Virus record (IMG/VR): IMGVR_UViG_3300045825_000308
Coordinates: 1-63,472 of that record
Source: a virus
Strand: one strand, 5' to 3'
DNA: 63,472 nucleotides
Below are positions 18,601 to 27,985 of this stretch, in pieces (the stretch's first letter is position 1; the number at the start of each line of letters is the position of its first letter). The translations under genes and the position numbers were made by a program. The notes under the pieces are model-generated. The model made no database searches, was not told the origin of the DNA, and worked only from the letters and a program-made list of their open reading frames with translations.

Positions 18601-19275
18601 ATGTATAAAATATTAAAAACTTGTACAAAGTGTAAAGACATTAAGACTATTGATATGTTTTATAAAGACAGAAAAAAAATAGATGGATTATGTTCCCACT
18701 GTAAAATGTGCAAACAAATAGCTAATAAAAAATGGATAGATAATAATCCAGAAAAAATGAAGCAGTCTACTAATGCATGGATAGAACGTAATAAAAGCAG
18801 ATTTTTACAAAAATCTAGAGATTATTATTATAACCATAAAGAAGTTGCATTAGCTAAATCAAAAGAATATGATAAATTAAATAGAGCGACAAAGAGAATT
18901 TATAGTTTGAATTATTATAAAAATAATCCAGACAAAATGAAAAATTATCATAAAAAATCGTATCAGCGAAATAAAGAAAAAATTATAAAGCGTAGCAACC
19001 TAAGACATGTTCTAAAAAGAAAAAGTAGTATCATTTCGCAAAAATTAAATATGATTGGTGAAATTACTTATATATATACATTAGCTAAGTTTTTATCTAA
19101 GATATTAACGATAAGAGTTTCTATTGACCACATAATCCCCTTAAAAAACAAATTTATTTGCGGGTTAGATGTGCCATGGAATATGCAGTTATTAGAATTA
19201 AGAGACAATATAAGCAAGAATAATAAATTTGATGGAACTTATAATAATAGTGGATGGTGCAATCATGTTATATAA
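18601..19275 (+). CDS. Free-standing HNH homing endonuclease
   Basis: The 224-residue protein has an N-terminal zinc-binding Cys set (CTKCKD, CSHCKMCK), a long lysine-rich helical middle likely to bind DNA, and a C-terminal HNH core (VSIDHIIPLKN, then WNMQLLELRDNISKNNK). Such enzymes cut intron-less or gene-less alleles and spread by repair. It is squeezed between the fibre gene and the next gene and overlaps that gene by 11 bases, as expected of an inserted mobile gene. No clear ribosome binding site precedes it. It is Lys- and Asn-rich, unlike the Thr/Ala-rich fibres around it. Confidence 0.75.
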   Translation: MYKILKTCTKCKDIKTIDMFYKDRKKIDGLCSHCKMCKQIANKKWIDNNPEKMKQSTNAWIERNKSRFLQKSRDYYYNHKEVALAKSKEYDKLNRATKRIYSLNYYKNNPDKMKNYHKKSYQRNKEKIIKRSNLRHVLKRKSSIISQKLNMIGEITYIYTLAKFLSKILTIRVSIDHIIPLKNKFICGLDVPWNMQLLELRDNISKNNKFDGTYNNSGWCNHVI

Positions 19276-20092
19276 AAAATGTTTAGAAAAATTAGGATTC
19301 GTTGAAAATAAAGATTTTGCTCTAACAGTAGGTTCTTTCATTATGCTTCAACAATCCAGAATGGTTAATCAATTCATTATTCACCCAGAGGTTCCTGCAA
19401 CTTTTGATATTGATGGCATTACAGAATTGACTCCATTAATTCCAACATGGAATGAAAAAGTAATTATCCACCATCCATTAGTTCCAGCAGTTATAGATGT
19501 AGATGGAGTAACTATAATCACCCCAGAAGTTTTGGCTTATGATGAAGATGTTTTAGTTGAAGAGTTCTTTACTCTAACTGCTCCAACTCAACTTCAATTA
19601 GATGAAACATGGAAACAGGTTCAACTATCAGAATCAGACATCTCATTATTAATTGGTGAATATCTTAAAGGAAAAGATCTTTTAAGAGATCCAGAAAATG
19701 ATTCAATCAATATAGTTAATGGAAATATCCATTCTTGGTCTTTCAAGAATATAGTTCAACCTACAGTAGATGAATTAGTTGCTTTAATAGCTCCGATGAA
19801 TGCTAAAAATACTGAAGATAAAAGAACATCTGATTTATTAGCTTTGGGTAAGAAATCCCGAGAAGCTTGTGACAAAGCTTTAGATTTAATATCTGGGCAT
19901 AATCAACTAACCGCATTAACAGATATTCAGATAACAGAAATGACAACTGTTTTTGCTCCAATAGTAATGGCGTTATCGGTGCACAAAAGACCAAATCTAG
20001 CAAAAGCATTAATAACTGCCATTGTCCCAGATGAAGTAACGGTAACTACTCAAATGAAGAATGATCTATTAGCGATCCTTACCATTCTTTAA
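19265..20092 (+). CDS. Unknown protein following the fibre genes
   Basis: I choose ATG 19265, giving 275 residues (MLYKKCLEKLG); an upstream in-frame start would overlap the HNH gene further. Residues about 35-90 contain two similar segments, EVPATFDIDGITELTP and LVPAVIDVDGVTIITP, so part of the protein is a tandem duplication. The C-terminal third is helical. Its place after the fibre genes would fit a fibre-associated or assembly protein, but no family is recognised. The gene ends with a terminator. Confidence 0.55.
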   Translation: MLYKKCLEKLGFVENKDFALTVGSFIMLQQSRMVNQFIIHPEVPATFDIDGITELTPLIPTWNEKVIIHHPLVPAVIDVDGVTIITPEVLAYDEDVLVEEFFTLTAPTQLQLDETWKQVQLSESDISLLIGEYLKGKDLLRDPENDSINIVNGNIHSWSFKNIVQPTVDELVALIAPMNAKNTEDKRTSDLLALGKKSREACDKALDLISGHNQLTALTDIQITEMTTVFAPIVMALSVHKRPNLAKALITAIVPDEVTVTTQMKNDLLAILTIL

Positions 20093-20123
20093 TTGTAAAA
20101 TTGTAAAGATATTATTATAATAG

Positions 20124-20149
20124 AGGGAGTCATTTGAACTCCCTTTTTC
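20124..20149 (+). terminator. Rho-independent terminator before holin gene
   Basis: AGGGAGT pairs with ACTCCCT across a 7-base loop and is followed by TTTTCATTTTT. It lies about 30 bases after the preceding stop codon. Confidence 0.8.
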
Positions 20150-20166
20150 ATTTTTAAGGACTAATT

Positions 20167-20652
20167 ATGGAAAGCAATACACACTTTGACATTAAACAAT
20201 TCCAACATGTTTTTGAACAACTTGGCCAATTTTTTCATTTAAAACTATTATTCGCACTTCTTTTCACATTCTTCAGTTGGTCTTTTGATGGATCAATAGA
20301 AATTCTGATAACCATCTTTACATTAATAAGTCTAGATACTATTACCGGAACAGGTATAGCTATCAGAAATAAATTCCTAGATAAGAAAGGACTATATGTT
20401 GGAGATAAGAAGCATATTTTTAGCTCAAGAGGAATTTATAGAGGACCAATTAAGGTGGTAGTTTATGCTTTAATGGTTTTAGTTTCAAGATTAGCAGATA
20501 AACATGTTCCGCTTCATGTCTTTTCTCCAATGATGGACACCTTTCTAGTCTCAACAGAAGTATATTCAATATTAGAAAACTTTGCTAAGATGGGATTCAG
20601 CGTACCGACTACAATGATTGGTAAATTGAAACTATTAGCTGGGGCAAAATAA
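20167..20652 (+). CDS. Holin (phage_holin_4 / toxin-secretion holin type)
   Basis: The 161-residue protein has at least three hydrophobic segments (about residues 26-41, 44-66 and 95-112) and the sequence DTITGTGIAIRNK in the cytoplasmic loop, which matches the family-4 holins. Holins make the membrane hole that releases endolysin at the end of infection. AAGGACTAATT lies before ATG. It overlaps the next gene by one base. The GH25 lysozyme of this window is far away near 62 kb, so lysis genes are not clustered. Confidence 0.75.
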   Translation: MESNTHFDIKQFQHVFEQLGQFFHLKLLFALLFTFFSWSFDGSIEILITIFTLISLDTITGTGIAIRNKFLDKKGLYVGDKKHIFSSRGIYRGPIKVVVYALMVLVSRLADKHVPLHVFSPMMDTFLVSTEVYSILENFAKMGFSVPTTMIGKLKLLAGAK

Positions 20653-23600
20653 TGGCATGCGGAGCTAATCTAGGTAAATTCAGATGGTTTTATACGGGCA
20701 ACGAGGTTGGTTTTTTAAATCACACTGGTCTTTATAATTTTATGGCTGGTGGACCAAGTGGTTCAGGAATATCTGCAGGAACTACTGTAAAAAAATTCTT
20801 CCCAGGTGAAATATCAAGAGCTCTATGGGAATATCCAAACTCTAAATTAAATCAAGAACTATTAAATGCTGCATATCCTTTTATAGAATTAAATTGGATC
20901 GCAGATATTACTATTTCAGACGCTGTAACTTTTAGAGTAAGTGATAGAAACATTTATGTAGAAGATATTAATTTAATTCCATATTTTTATGAAGCTCGAG
21001 TGGCTAAAGGTCCATCGATTAATGTAACTTCTGGTGAATGGTTATCTCCATCATTTGAGATAGGTGATTTAAAATTAGAAATCAATAATCGAGATGGTTT
21101 CTTTAATGATTATCTGCCGCAAGGTGTTAATTATCTACAATGGACTGGATCAAAAGTATCTATAAAAGTTGGTTTCGGAGAAAGCTATTCTAATTATTAT
21201 GAAGTTTTCACTGGTAAAGTAGCTAGCAAGCAAGGAGTTACTGGAACGGCCGAAACAATTATTTTAAAAATATATGATAGAGCAGCTGATGATGAAATTC
21301 CTATACCGGCTAGCGTATTTGACAGAACTAATTATCCGAATACTGATCCATCAAATATGGGAAAGGTTCTTCCAATTATTTACGGCGACTGGTCAATTGA
21401 AGCAGGAACATATGGAGAAATTCCAGCAATTTGTTCTAATGCTCAAGACACTAACGCTAGTGTTTATGTGTGGAATATTTCTGAAAATGCTTTGAGAGAA
21501 ATCGGAGACGTTTATTTACATCGTGGAGATAACATTCCAGACAAAGATGGGCCAATTCTTTTATTAAATTCTGCAATAACTAAATTTCCAGAAAGTGGAA
21601 AGATAGAAATACCAGTAAATATTCCATCACTGTCTAAAAATTATCTTTTATTAGATAGAGTTCGTGCTGGGTTAGGATCAGGAGTAAGAACACTCGTAGC
21701 AGATAGTGTCACAACTAATTATGAAGCGATGGGCGTTCAGATAGATGACGTTGTTTTAATAGATGGTGATCCATCTCAATATGTAATTGATTCAGTTAGC
21801 ACTGGGATTATAACTACTTTAACTGGTAACTTCCCAGTAGGAACAAATTACCGAATCATTACTGATAAATATAAATTTAAAAAAGGCGATAAGCTTTCTA
21901 TTTTCTGCAAAGGAAAAGATTTAGCAATCCTATCAACGACTAGAATAAGTGATTCTGGAATCATAGGAATGAATCCAAGAGGCCTTTCAGTAGCTCTTGA
22001 TAACAGCTATTGGACCATTGATAACGACGCTCAGAAGGTATATAATATAACCTTTAACAATAGAGTTCAAAAGACCATTAACTTCGCAGATATTGATCCG
22101 TCAATTACTTTTATTAGTTCTTTAGTTGTTCAATATGATGGAACACTTTGGTTATTGGAAAGAAATCAGTCTAAAGTTTATAGATATATTGTTGCTGAAA
22201 ATGCTTTAGGATTAAGTTTTACAACTTTATCTAGTGGAATAGATTTAGTCTTAGGAAATCCATCAGCCATTACTATTGATGAAGGAAACGTTCTGACAAT
22301 TGTTGATAACGATACTGGAATATTTTATCGAGTCAACCCATTTTCTCCAACTCTAGCTTTGCTCGGGTCATTCAATAAATCAGCATTTGCTCCATTAGCA
22401 ATTGACATTGTAGATTTAGGATTTGATGTTAGTGTTCAAAATCTAATTGTTTTAGACAGAGCAACAAGCTCTTATTATAGAATTAATCCAACAACAGGCG
22501 CTTTAATATCATCTCGAAATGTTTTAACGATAGCTAATAATTTTAATTATCCAGTTGGCATTGGTTACTATATCGATGGAACAATTTTTATATTAAATAA
22601 ATCTGATTTATCAATTTATAATTATAATGAATTTTTAGACTGTTCTGATAATGTTGGTTTTATTTGCCGCAATATTCTACAGTCTTACGCTGGTAAAACT
22701 AGTTTTGATTTTGATTTATTGTGGAATGAAACCAGTAGACTAAGTTTAAATGAATATAAAGCGCGAGCCCATATCAGTGAAAAAGTTAACGCGATAAATT
22801 ATATTCACACTTTATTAAGTGGATTCAATGCAAACGCTTATATTAGAATGCAAAAATACGCACTCTATCAAATAAACTTTAGTAATTTTAAAACCACAGG
22901 CGATATTTTACGAGAAGGAGATATTAAAGAAAAGACTTTTAATCCTTCAAAAGAATATAATCAATATTTTAATACTGCAACAGCTTCTTATAAATACCTT
23001 CCATTCTCTGCATCAAATATTAGTAGTGATATTTATGTTTCACCAAGCGGAGTAAAACTAGCAGGAAGAGAAATAGCTAAAAAATTAGAAATGAAAGCAG
23101 TTTATCGACGAGCTGACTTAGATAAACTAGTTCCATTATTTGTAAGATTGGCTGCAGCTGAGCCAGAGTTTGTGAATTTGACTACTGGATTTAGAATGTT
23201 ATTCACTCAATTAAATGCATTTTATAATATCAATTATACGAATGTAGAATTTGGAAAAACCAGCGGCCGCCGTTTTAATATGGTCCCATCTTTTGTTAGA
23301 TCATATACTATGAATTTAGATACTATGCAAATTAGTATGAAGTTATGGTCTTTAGGAACAACTCAATTTGGTTCTTATATGCCAGAAGGTGTGATTGGTG
23401 GTGGTGCTAATGATAATATTATTCTAACTAACTTAGGAACTGTTGGATATGTTTCACCAGTTGGACAAATAACCAGTTCTTCTCCAAATACTTTAATATT
23501 ATCTTTGGTTAGCGGAATAGATGCGCAATCAAGAACAAATAGTAGAACTGGAAACGCTTGGTTAGCAGGATTTAAAATAGGAATTTATAACGCAGCTACT

Positions 23601-23921
23601 CAAGTCTTAATAGAAGAAAAAACAATTCTTTCTGTTGTTGGTCAAGTGATAACCTTTACTGATAATATTTTAACAATAATAGTAAATACTCAATTAAATT
23701 CTAGCGGATTAATAACTGGTGGACATTATCTAAAATATACTAGTTATCCAAACGTTATTGATGCTCAGAAAGCTAAGTTTGGATATTTTACTAAACCAAT
23801 AGATGGTTATCCTACAACAACTAGTAAAGAAACAGATGAACTAAGAGCGGGATTACATAAATTTGATGACCAAAGATTGTCTTATATCTATCATCCATTT
23901 GATTATATTCCGGCAACATAG
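20652..23921 (+). CDS. Tail hub / tip protein with propeller-like insertion
   Basis: The 1089-residue product has an N-terminal beta part with VLPIIYGDW, a motif common in phage tail hub proteins, and a C-terminal part with ITSSSPNTLILS strands. Residues about 443-662 contain about five repeats of the type D-x-YWTIDND, GTLWLLERNQSKVYRY, NVLTIVDNDTGIFYRV, LIVLDRATSSYYRI and GTIFILNKSDLSIYNY, which look like blades of an NHL-type beta-propeller. The hub closes the tail tube and anchors fibres. It overlaps the holin gene by one base. The collar-domain genes follow. Confidence 0.55.
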   Translation: MACGANLGKFRWFYTGNEVGFLNHTGLYNFMAGGPSGSGISAGTTVKKFFPGEISRALWEYPNSKLNQELLNAAYPFIELNWIADITISDAVTFRVSDRNIYVEDINLIPYFYEARVAKGPSINVTSGEWLSPSFEIGDLKLEINNRDGFFNDYLPQGVNYLQWTGSKVSIKVGFGESYSNYYEVFTGKVASKQGVTGTAETIILKIYDRAADDEIPIPASVFDRTNYPNTDPSNMGKVLPIIYGDWSIEAGTYGEIPAICSNAQDTNASVYVWNISENALREIGDVYLHRGDNIPDKDGPILLLNSAITKFPESGKIEIPVNIPSLSKNYLLLDRVRAGLGSGVRTLVADSVTTNYEAMGVQIDDVVLIDGDPSQYVIDSVSTGIITTLTGNFPVGTNYRIITDKYKFKKGDKLSIFCKGKDLAILSTTRISDSGIIGMNPRGLSVALDNSYWTIDNDAQKVYNITFNNRVQKTINFADIDPSITFISSLVVQYDGTLWLLERNQSKVYRYIVAENALGLSFTTLSSGIDLVLGNPSAITIDEGNVLTIVDNDTGIFYRVNPFSPTLALLGSFNKSAFAPLAIDIVDLGFDVSVQNLIVLDRATSSYYRINPTTGALISSRNVLTIANNFNYPVGIGYYIDGTIFILNKSDLSIYNYNEFLDCSDNVGFICRNILQSYAGKTSFDFDLLWNETSRLSLNEYKARAHISEKVNAINYIHTLLSGFNANAYIRMQKYALYQINFSNFKTTGDILREGDIKEKTFNPSKEYNQYFNTATASYKYLPFSASNISSDIYVSPSGVKLAGREIAKKLEMKAVYRRADLDKLVPLFVRLAAAEPEFVNLTTGFRMLFTQLNAFYNINYTNVEFGKTSGRRFNMVPSFVRSYTMNLDTMQISMKLWSLGTTQFGSYMPEGVIGGGANDNIILTNLGTVGYVSPVGQITSSSPNTLILSLVSGIDAQSRTNSRTGNAWLAGFKIGIYNAATQVLIEEKTILSVVGQVITFTDNILTIIVNTQLNSSGLITGGHYLKYTSYPNVIDAQKAKFGYFTKPIDGYPTTTSKETDELRAGLHKFDDQRLSYIYHPFDYIPAT

Positions 23922-23929
23922 GTAAAAAG

Positions 23930-24460
23930 ATGACTATAGAAAATATAAAATTGAAACCGCCTAGAATTTTCACGCACGAAGCTGACTTCGGAACTTCTGC
24001 TGCTAGATATTTATGGCAGAAGATGATTAATAATCAAGCTTTCGTTGAAAAATGTTTTCCGATAGGGTATGTTTTATATTTCTATGCGTCACAAACAGAT
24101 GCAAATAATGTTCCGGTAACAGCTCCAAATCCAGAAATATGGGGATTATTAGATGGACATACTGTAAACGATGCAGATTCTATGCTCCATGGAGTTGTAT
24201 TGCCTGACCTGAGAGGGTATTTCTTAAAGGGCGGAGCAATACAAGGGTTAACTGGCGGACAGTCCACAATCAACATTAGCCATTCACATGGTGGTCAAAC
24301 AGGCGTTACAGATGATAGACAGCCGGATGTTCAGGCAAGTTATGGCGGTGGATATAATACTGGTTGTCCACACTATCATGCTATGAGTGGTGCGTGGTCT
24401 TCTACTGAAAATATTATTCCGCCATATGTATCAATGCAAATGTACATAAGGATTAAATAA
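23930..24460 (+). CDS. Tail collar-domain protein 1
   Basis: The 176-residue protein has the phage tail-collar pattern: PIGYVLYFYA, then IWGLLDG, LPDLRGYFLKGG and a His-rich SHSHGG followed by a distal aromatic segment. This domain sits at the tip of many fibres. It is the first of three tandem paralogues of nearly equal length and overlaps the second by one base. The first paralogue has the most complete LPDLRG motif. Confidence 0.7.
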   Translation: MTIENIKLKPPRIFTHEADFGTSAARYLWQKMINNQAFVEKCFPIGYVLYFYASQTDANNVPVTAPNPEIWGLLDGHTVNDADSMLHGVVLPDLRGYFLKGGAIQGLTGGQSTINISHSHGGQTGVTDDRQPDVQASYGGGYNTGCPHYHAMSGAWSSTENIIPPYVSMQMYIRIK

Positions 24461-24984
24461 TGAGCAATTCATCTAAAATAGATTTAACAGGTGTGTCAGA
24501 ATTTTCTGATGTCGTGTCTCAAGAGTTGGCAGCTGCATTAAAGCTCAACATAGATTTTCTCCAAAACCTTTGTGCTATTGGACAAGTGGCTCCAATCTTA
24601 ACAGGAATAGTAGGTGTTCCACTTCCTGATGCAAACATCTGGCAACTTTGTGATGGATCAGAAATAGTTAATGAAAATTCACCATTAAGATCGCAAGGAG
24701 CTTCTCAGCATTTCACTCCTAATATGACTAACAGATTTCAAATGATGGTTAAACCAGGCGGACAATCTGCTGGAACTTTAGGTGGAGAGAACAATACTTA
24801 CGCTTTTAAACATAATCATGGTGGATATACAGGAAGTGTTGGATCAAATCAAGATGGTAACCACTCACATTCTTTACGAGAAGCAGCTTTCTCACATAAT
24901 CATACAATTGCTTATGACTTCAATTATGGCGTTAATGTAGAGCCACCATTTTATACTGTTAAATTTTATATGAGGATCCAATGA
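24460..24984 (+). CDS. Tail collar-domain protein 2
   Basis: This 174-residue paralogue has IGQVAPILTG, IWQLCDGSEI, FTPNMTNRFQMM and KHNHGGYTG, ending in PPFYTVKFYMRIQ. The collar motif is kept but LPDLRG has changed to TPNMTNRF. It overlaps the third copy by four bases (ATGA), suggesting coupled translation. DNA of this copy and the next is visibly similar around the DGSE segment. Confidence 0.7.
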   Translation: MSNSSKIDLTGVSEFSDVVSQELAAALKLNIDFLQNLCAIGQVAPILTGIVGVPLPDANIWQLCDGSEIVNENSPLRSQGASQHFTPNMTNRFQMMVKPGGQSAGTLGGENNTYAFKHNHGGYTGSVGSNQDGNHSHSLREAAFSHNHTIAYDFNYGVNVEPPFYTVKFYMRIQ

Positions 24985-25502
24985 TTATAACACCTCAACA
25001 ATTTACACCAACACACAATGAAGAAGTTTCTTATGAAGCACCAATCAATGAAGAAACATTAAAAAAAATTATCTTAAATAATAATTGGCTATTAGATTTA
25101 ATGCCTATTGGAGCAATTGTTGCAATTCAAACCAATCAAGCAGGTGGCGGAGTGCCTGACGGAAATATTTATCAATTCTGTGATGGTTCTGAAATAACTA
25201 ATGCCAATTCACCAATAAGATCTATCGGATTAAACCAAAGATTTGTTCCAAACTTGCAATCTAAATTCCCAAGGGTAGCTACCACAACTAATACGAACCC
25301 ATCTGGTGGCTCTTGGGATCACAACCTTGGTCATGCTCATGGAACAGGTACTTATTCTGCTGTGGGTAATTATATGGGAACGAAAGGCGATAGAAGAAGA
25401 AGAGATCATCATACTCACGCGATCTCTGCTCAGTATAATGATCCGACAACTATTGAAAATCCAGCCTATATTACTTATAACTTTTATATGAAAATTTCAT
25501 AA
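24981..25502 (+). CDS. Tail collar-domain protein 3
   Basis: This 173-residue paralogue has PIGAIVAIQT, IYQFCDGSEITN, RFVPNLQSKFPR and a His-rich GHAHGTG / DHHTHAIS stretch, and ends in NPAYITYNFYMKIS. It is closest to copy 2. The His clusters could bind metal in a trimer. The three genes may provide alternative or hetero-oligomeric tip subunits; that is inference. Confidence 0.7.
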   Translation: MIITPQQFTPTHNEEVSYEAPINEETLKKIILNNNWLLDLMPIGAIVAIQTNQAGGGVPDGNIYQFCDGSEITNANSPIRSIGLNQRFVPNLQSKFPRVATTTNTNPSGGSWDHNLGHAHGTGTYSAVGNYMGTKGDRRRRDHHTHAISAQYNDPTTIENPAYITYNFYMKIS

Positions 25503-25511
25503 GGACAAATT

Positions 25512-25796
25512 ATGTTTAACTTTTGCATTGTATTGAATACTGCTCCATTTTATGTGTTGGCTCAAAATGAAAAAGATTTAGAAGAAATTCTAAAAGTTTA
25601 TGAAGGTAAAATTTCTATTGTGGTCAAAGCAAAAGATTTAGAAGTAATGGAATTTAAAATGCAAATGAGTTTGTTTTCTAAAAATACTCTATTAATTCCG
25701 ACAGTGGTCGAAGAAACTCAAGATGCTTTAGCTAAAATGATTAATGCTTCTGAACAAGATGAATTAATTTATGAATTAACTAATGATATTAACTGA
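25512..25796 (+). CDS. Hypothetical protein at the end of the tail operon
   Basis: The 94-residue product has no motif I recognise. It has a hydrophobic start (MFNFCIVLNTAPFYVLA) and an acidic end. AAGGACAAATT precedes ATG. Its last 21 bases overlap the end of the leftward helicase gene, so the two transcripts converge here with no clear hairpin terminator between them. Confidence 0.6.
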   Translation: MFNFCIVLNTAPFYVLAQNEKDLEEILKVYEGKISIVVKAKDLEVMEFKMQMSLFSKNTLLIPTVVEETQDALAKMINASEQDELIYELTNDIN

Positions 25797-26657
25797 TTTG
25801 CCGTATACTTCTTTAATGATGCTCATTCTAGCTTTAGAGTGGGCAATTAAATTCTTCTGACCATTGTCTATAAAGTCAAAATAATATCCTACTTGTTTGT
25901 TTTTAAAATTTCTCACAACTCTTCCACACTTTTGCATTAATTCAGATTCAGCTTTACCACCACCACAATTAATAATAGCTCCAGCTGCTTTAGTATCAAC
26001 GCCTTCACCTAAAACATCTGTTCCGATTAAACAAGGAATTTCTAAATTATTAAACTTTTTTACCATTTGCATATTATAAGATGCAGATTCATCTTGACCA
26101 TTTAAAAAGACGGCATCCTTTCCAAGGGCGCTTTGCAATTGCCTTCCATGGCCTATGTGTTCCACTAATATAATTGTCGGAACATTATTACGAATCATTT
26201 TTTTAGCTGTTTCAATAACAATTGCATTTCTAGCTTGATTGTTATCAATAAATAAAGGCACATCGCTTTTATAATTCTTCTTAGAAAGAATCTTTTTATT
26301 TGGCATATCAAAGAAAAAACTAACTAACGGTTTAATATATCCTAGATTGATAGCCTCTATAGTGGTAACAGAATATAAGGTATCACTTAAAACAGATTCT
26401 AAATAGATATTAGAATTAGGATCGTTTTTAAAATTCGTCGCTGTTAATCCATACCGATAATAGATTTCCGATAATCGATCGGCAAAATCAATTCTAACGC
26501 CTTCAGCACCAGAATTAGACGTTAAAATACCTTCAGCAACATAGTTATGATTATCTTCAACTGTTATATCATAGACCCACTCATCTGCTGAATCAACCTC
26601 TTCAATACTAATAATTGTTCCTTTGAGTAGTTCTCTGGTATCCTGACAATTTTCCAT
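25776..26657 (-). CDS. Helicase C-terminal part with intein C fragment
   Basis: The 293-residue ORF begins with about 48 residues of intein C fragment, ending in HNYVAEGILTSN, followed by the C-extein from Ser-Gly-Ala-Glu. The C-extein (about 245 residues) has helicase motifs: GLTAT (motif III), then GTDVLGEGVDTKAAGA and CGRVVRNF (motifs V and VI). AGGAAG lies 6 bases before the ATG, so it can be translated on its own from inside the endonuclease coding region, overlapping the upstream ORF by 94 bases in the -1 frame. Its fragment layout resembles short IntC pieces of natural split inteins. Trans-splicing to the upstream product would restore the helicase. Confidence 0.75.
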   Translation of the reverse strand: MENCQDTRELLKGTIISIEEVDSADEWVYDITVEDNHNYVAEGILTSNSGAEGVRIDFADRLSEIYYRYGLTATNFKNDPNSNIYLESVLSDTLYSVTTIEAINLGYIKPLVSFFFDMPNKKILSKKNYKSDVPLFIDNNQARNAIVIETAKKMIRNNVPTIILVEHIGHGRQLQSALGKDAVFLNGQDESASYNMQMVKKFNNLEIPCLIGTDVLGEGVDTKAAGAIINCGGGKAESELMQKCGRVVRNFKNKQVGYYFDFIDNGQKNLIAHSKARMSIIKEVYGKSVNIIS

Positions 26658-27361
26658 CCAATGCTTCCTAGTCTTATTTCTTTGCGTAAATCTTGTGCTT
26701 CTCTTCCTTTATGCGATGTTCCATCAACTTCAATGCCTATTTTTAAATCAGCATTAGCTAAATCTATTTTATAATTTCGTGGAAATTCACCATCTTTTAA
26801 ACCAATAGCAACTTCTGCTTCAAAGTTTTTAAAAATATCTAGCAAATAGATTTGAGTTGGCGTTAATGCACCACCATTCCCATATGTTCCACGACCAAAA
26901 GGATTATAAGAACCATCAGCAATTTTAGATTTTATTTTTAAAGATTGTTTTGATCGTACTTCGATAGAACGGTTTTTATTTGCCAGCGCAATTATTTCTC
27001 TATGTTTTTTTGATTTGCAGTTTTCTTGCCTAGTTTTAGGGGCAAGTCCCATAGTAAGTTTATCTCCAATTTTCATTTGTTCAATTCTAATCTTCCCATT
27101 ATCAGTTAAAAACTTATGATTTTTTGTTACTATAAATTCTTTTATATTTCCATCTTCATCTTGAACCCTTACTTTTAACATTTTGGGGGGAGCAGGATAT
27201 CTCATAGCATTTATAACTAATTTAGATTCCCATGCTTTACCGTTCCACGATATTACTTTTGGCTTACTGCCGTTATGAAATAACTTATAGATCTCTTCAA
27301 TAGTGCGAGTCTTATATGATTTTGATTTCGATCCAGAAATTTTAGTAAGTGGTGTAAAACA
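26514..27361 (-). mobile_element. Intein interrupting the helicase at motif II (EDxHD endonuclease type)
   Basis: The intein runs from the Cys codon after DEFHH to the Asn before the Ser of the C-extein. Its length, 848 bases, is not divisible by three because the N part (265 residues, with endonuclease) and the C part (48 residues) are in different frames. Splicing would join DEFHH to SGAEG and give a helicase of about 453 residues, a normal size. The endonuclease has the D, E, H and D residues of the Vsr-like EDxHD homing family. Confidence 0.75.
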
Positions 27362-27985
27362 ATGATGGAACTCATCAAATATCAATTGAGAAAACTGCTT
27401 AAAGTAATTCGGATCCTTCGATGATAGAGCATGAAAATTCGTAACTATGATTGGCTTATCATGATGAACTTTTAATAATCCAACATCATCTGTTCCGAAA
27501 GATTCTGTTAAATACTCATAAGTCTGTTGTCGAAGATTTCCTGATGGTGTAATGATTAGCGTTGGTCTTTGAGTTCTAATAAGAGCTTCTTTAATAACTC
27601 TGCTTTTTCCAATACCAGTTGGCATTTCTAAAACACCGCTTGTGTTAGTTGCAATAGCATGAGCTCCAAGAATTTGTTCAGGATATAAAGGTGGTTCAAT
27701 TAATCTGTCAATTAAATTAATAGATTTGTGTTTGGGGATGATTCTGTTATCGGCAATATTAACCGGAAGATATCGTTCATCAAAATATTTGCTTACCCTT
27801 TTTACTAAGCCTGTTGGAAAATATCCATCTTCATCTATCAATAGAGTTGTTGAGGCATATCTATTTTTAGTTCTGATCCACGTTGACATGTTAAAATAAC
27901 TTACAGTCATTCGTAAGTTTTTAAGTAAGGATTTATCTAATCCAACAACACGAGACATAGAATTATTTAAAATTATCGTTATCAT
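26564..27985 (-). CDS. UvsW-like helicase N-terminal part, intein N fragment and Vsr-like endonuclease
   Basis: The 473-residue ORF has three parts. Residues 1-208 are the helicase N-extein with Walker A MPTGIGKS and motif II DEFHH. The intein N fragment starts at Cys209 (CFTPLTKISG) directly after DEFHH. A Vsr/DUF559-like endonuclease follows, with conserved YKIDLA, IGIEVDGTSH and a following QDLRKE, ending near GWKIVRIPE. It is known that helicases of this type (T4 UvsW) unwind recombination intermediates. The ORF stops before the intein C fragment, which lies in the overlapping ORF. The promoter region is 27986-28648. No strong ribosome binding site is seen at either candidate start (27985 or 27958). 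Confidence 0.75.
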   Translation of the reverse strand: MITIILNNSMSRVVGLDKSLLKNLRMTVSYFNMSTWIRTKNRYASTTLLIDEDGYFPTGLVKRVSKYFDERYLPVNIADNRIIPKHKSINLIDRLIEPPLYPEQILGAHAIATNTSGVLEMPTGIGKSRVIKEALIRTQRPTLIITPSGNLRQQTYEYLTESFGTDDVGLLKVHHDKPIIVTNFHALSSKDPNYFKQFSQLIFDEFHHCFTPLTKISGSKSKSYKTRTIEEIYKLFHNGSKPKVISWNGKAWESKLVINAMRYPAPPKMLKVRVQDEDGNIKEFIVTKNHKFLTDNGKIRIEQMKIGDKLTMGLAPKTRQENCKSKKHREIIALANKNRSIEVRSKQSLKIKSKIADGSYNPFGRGTYGNGGALTPTQIYLLDIFKNFEAEVAIGLKDGEFPRNYKIDLANADLKIGIEVDGTSHKGREAQDLRKEIRLGSIGWKIVRIPENYSKEQLLVLKRLIQQMSGSMI

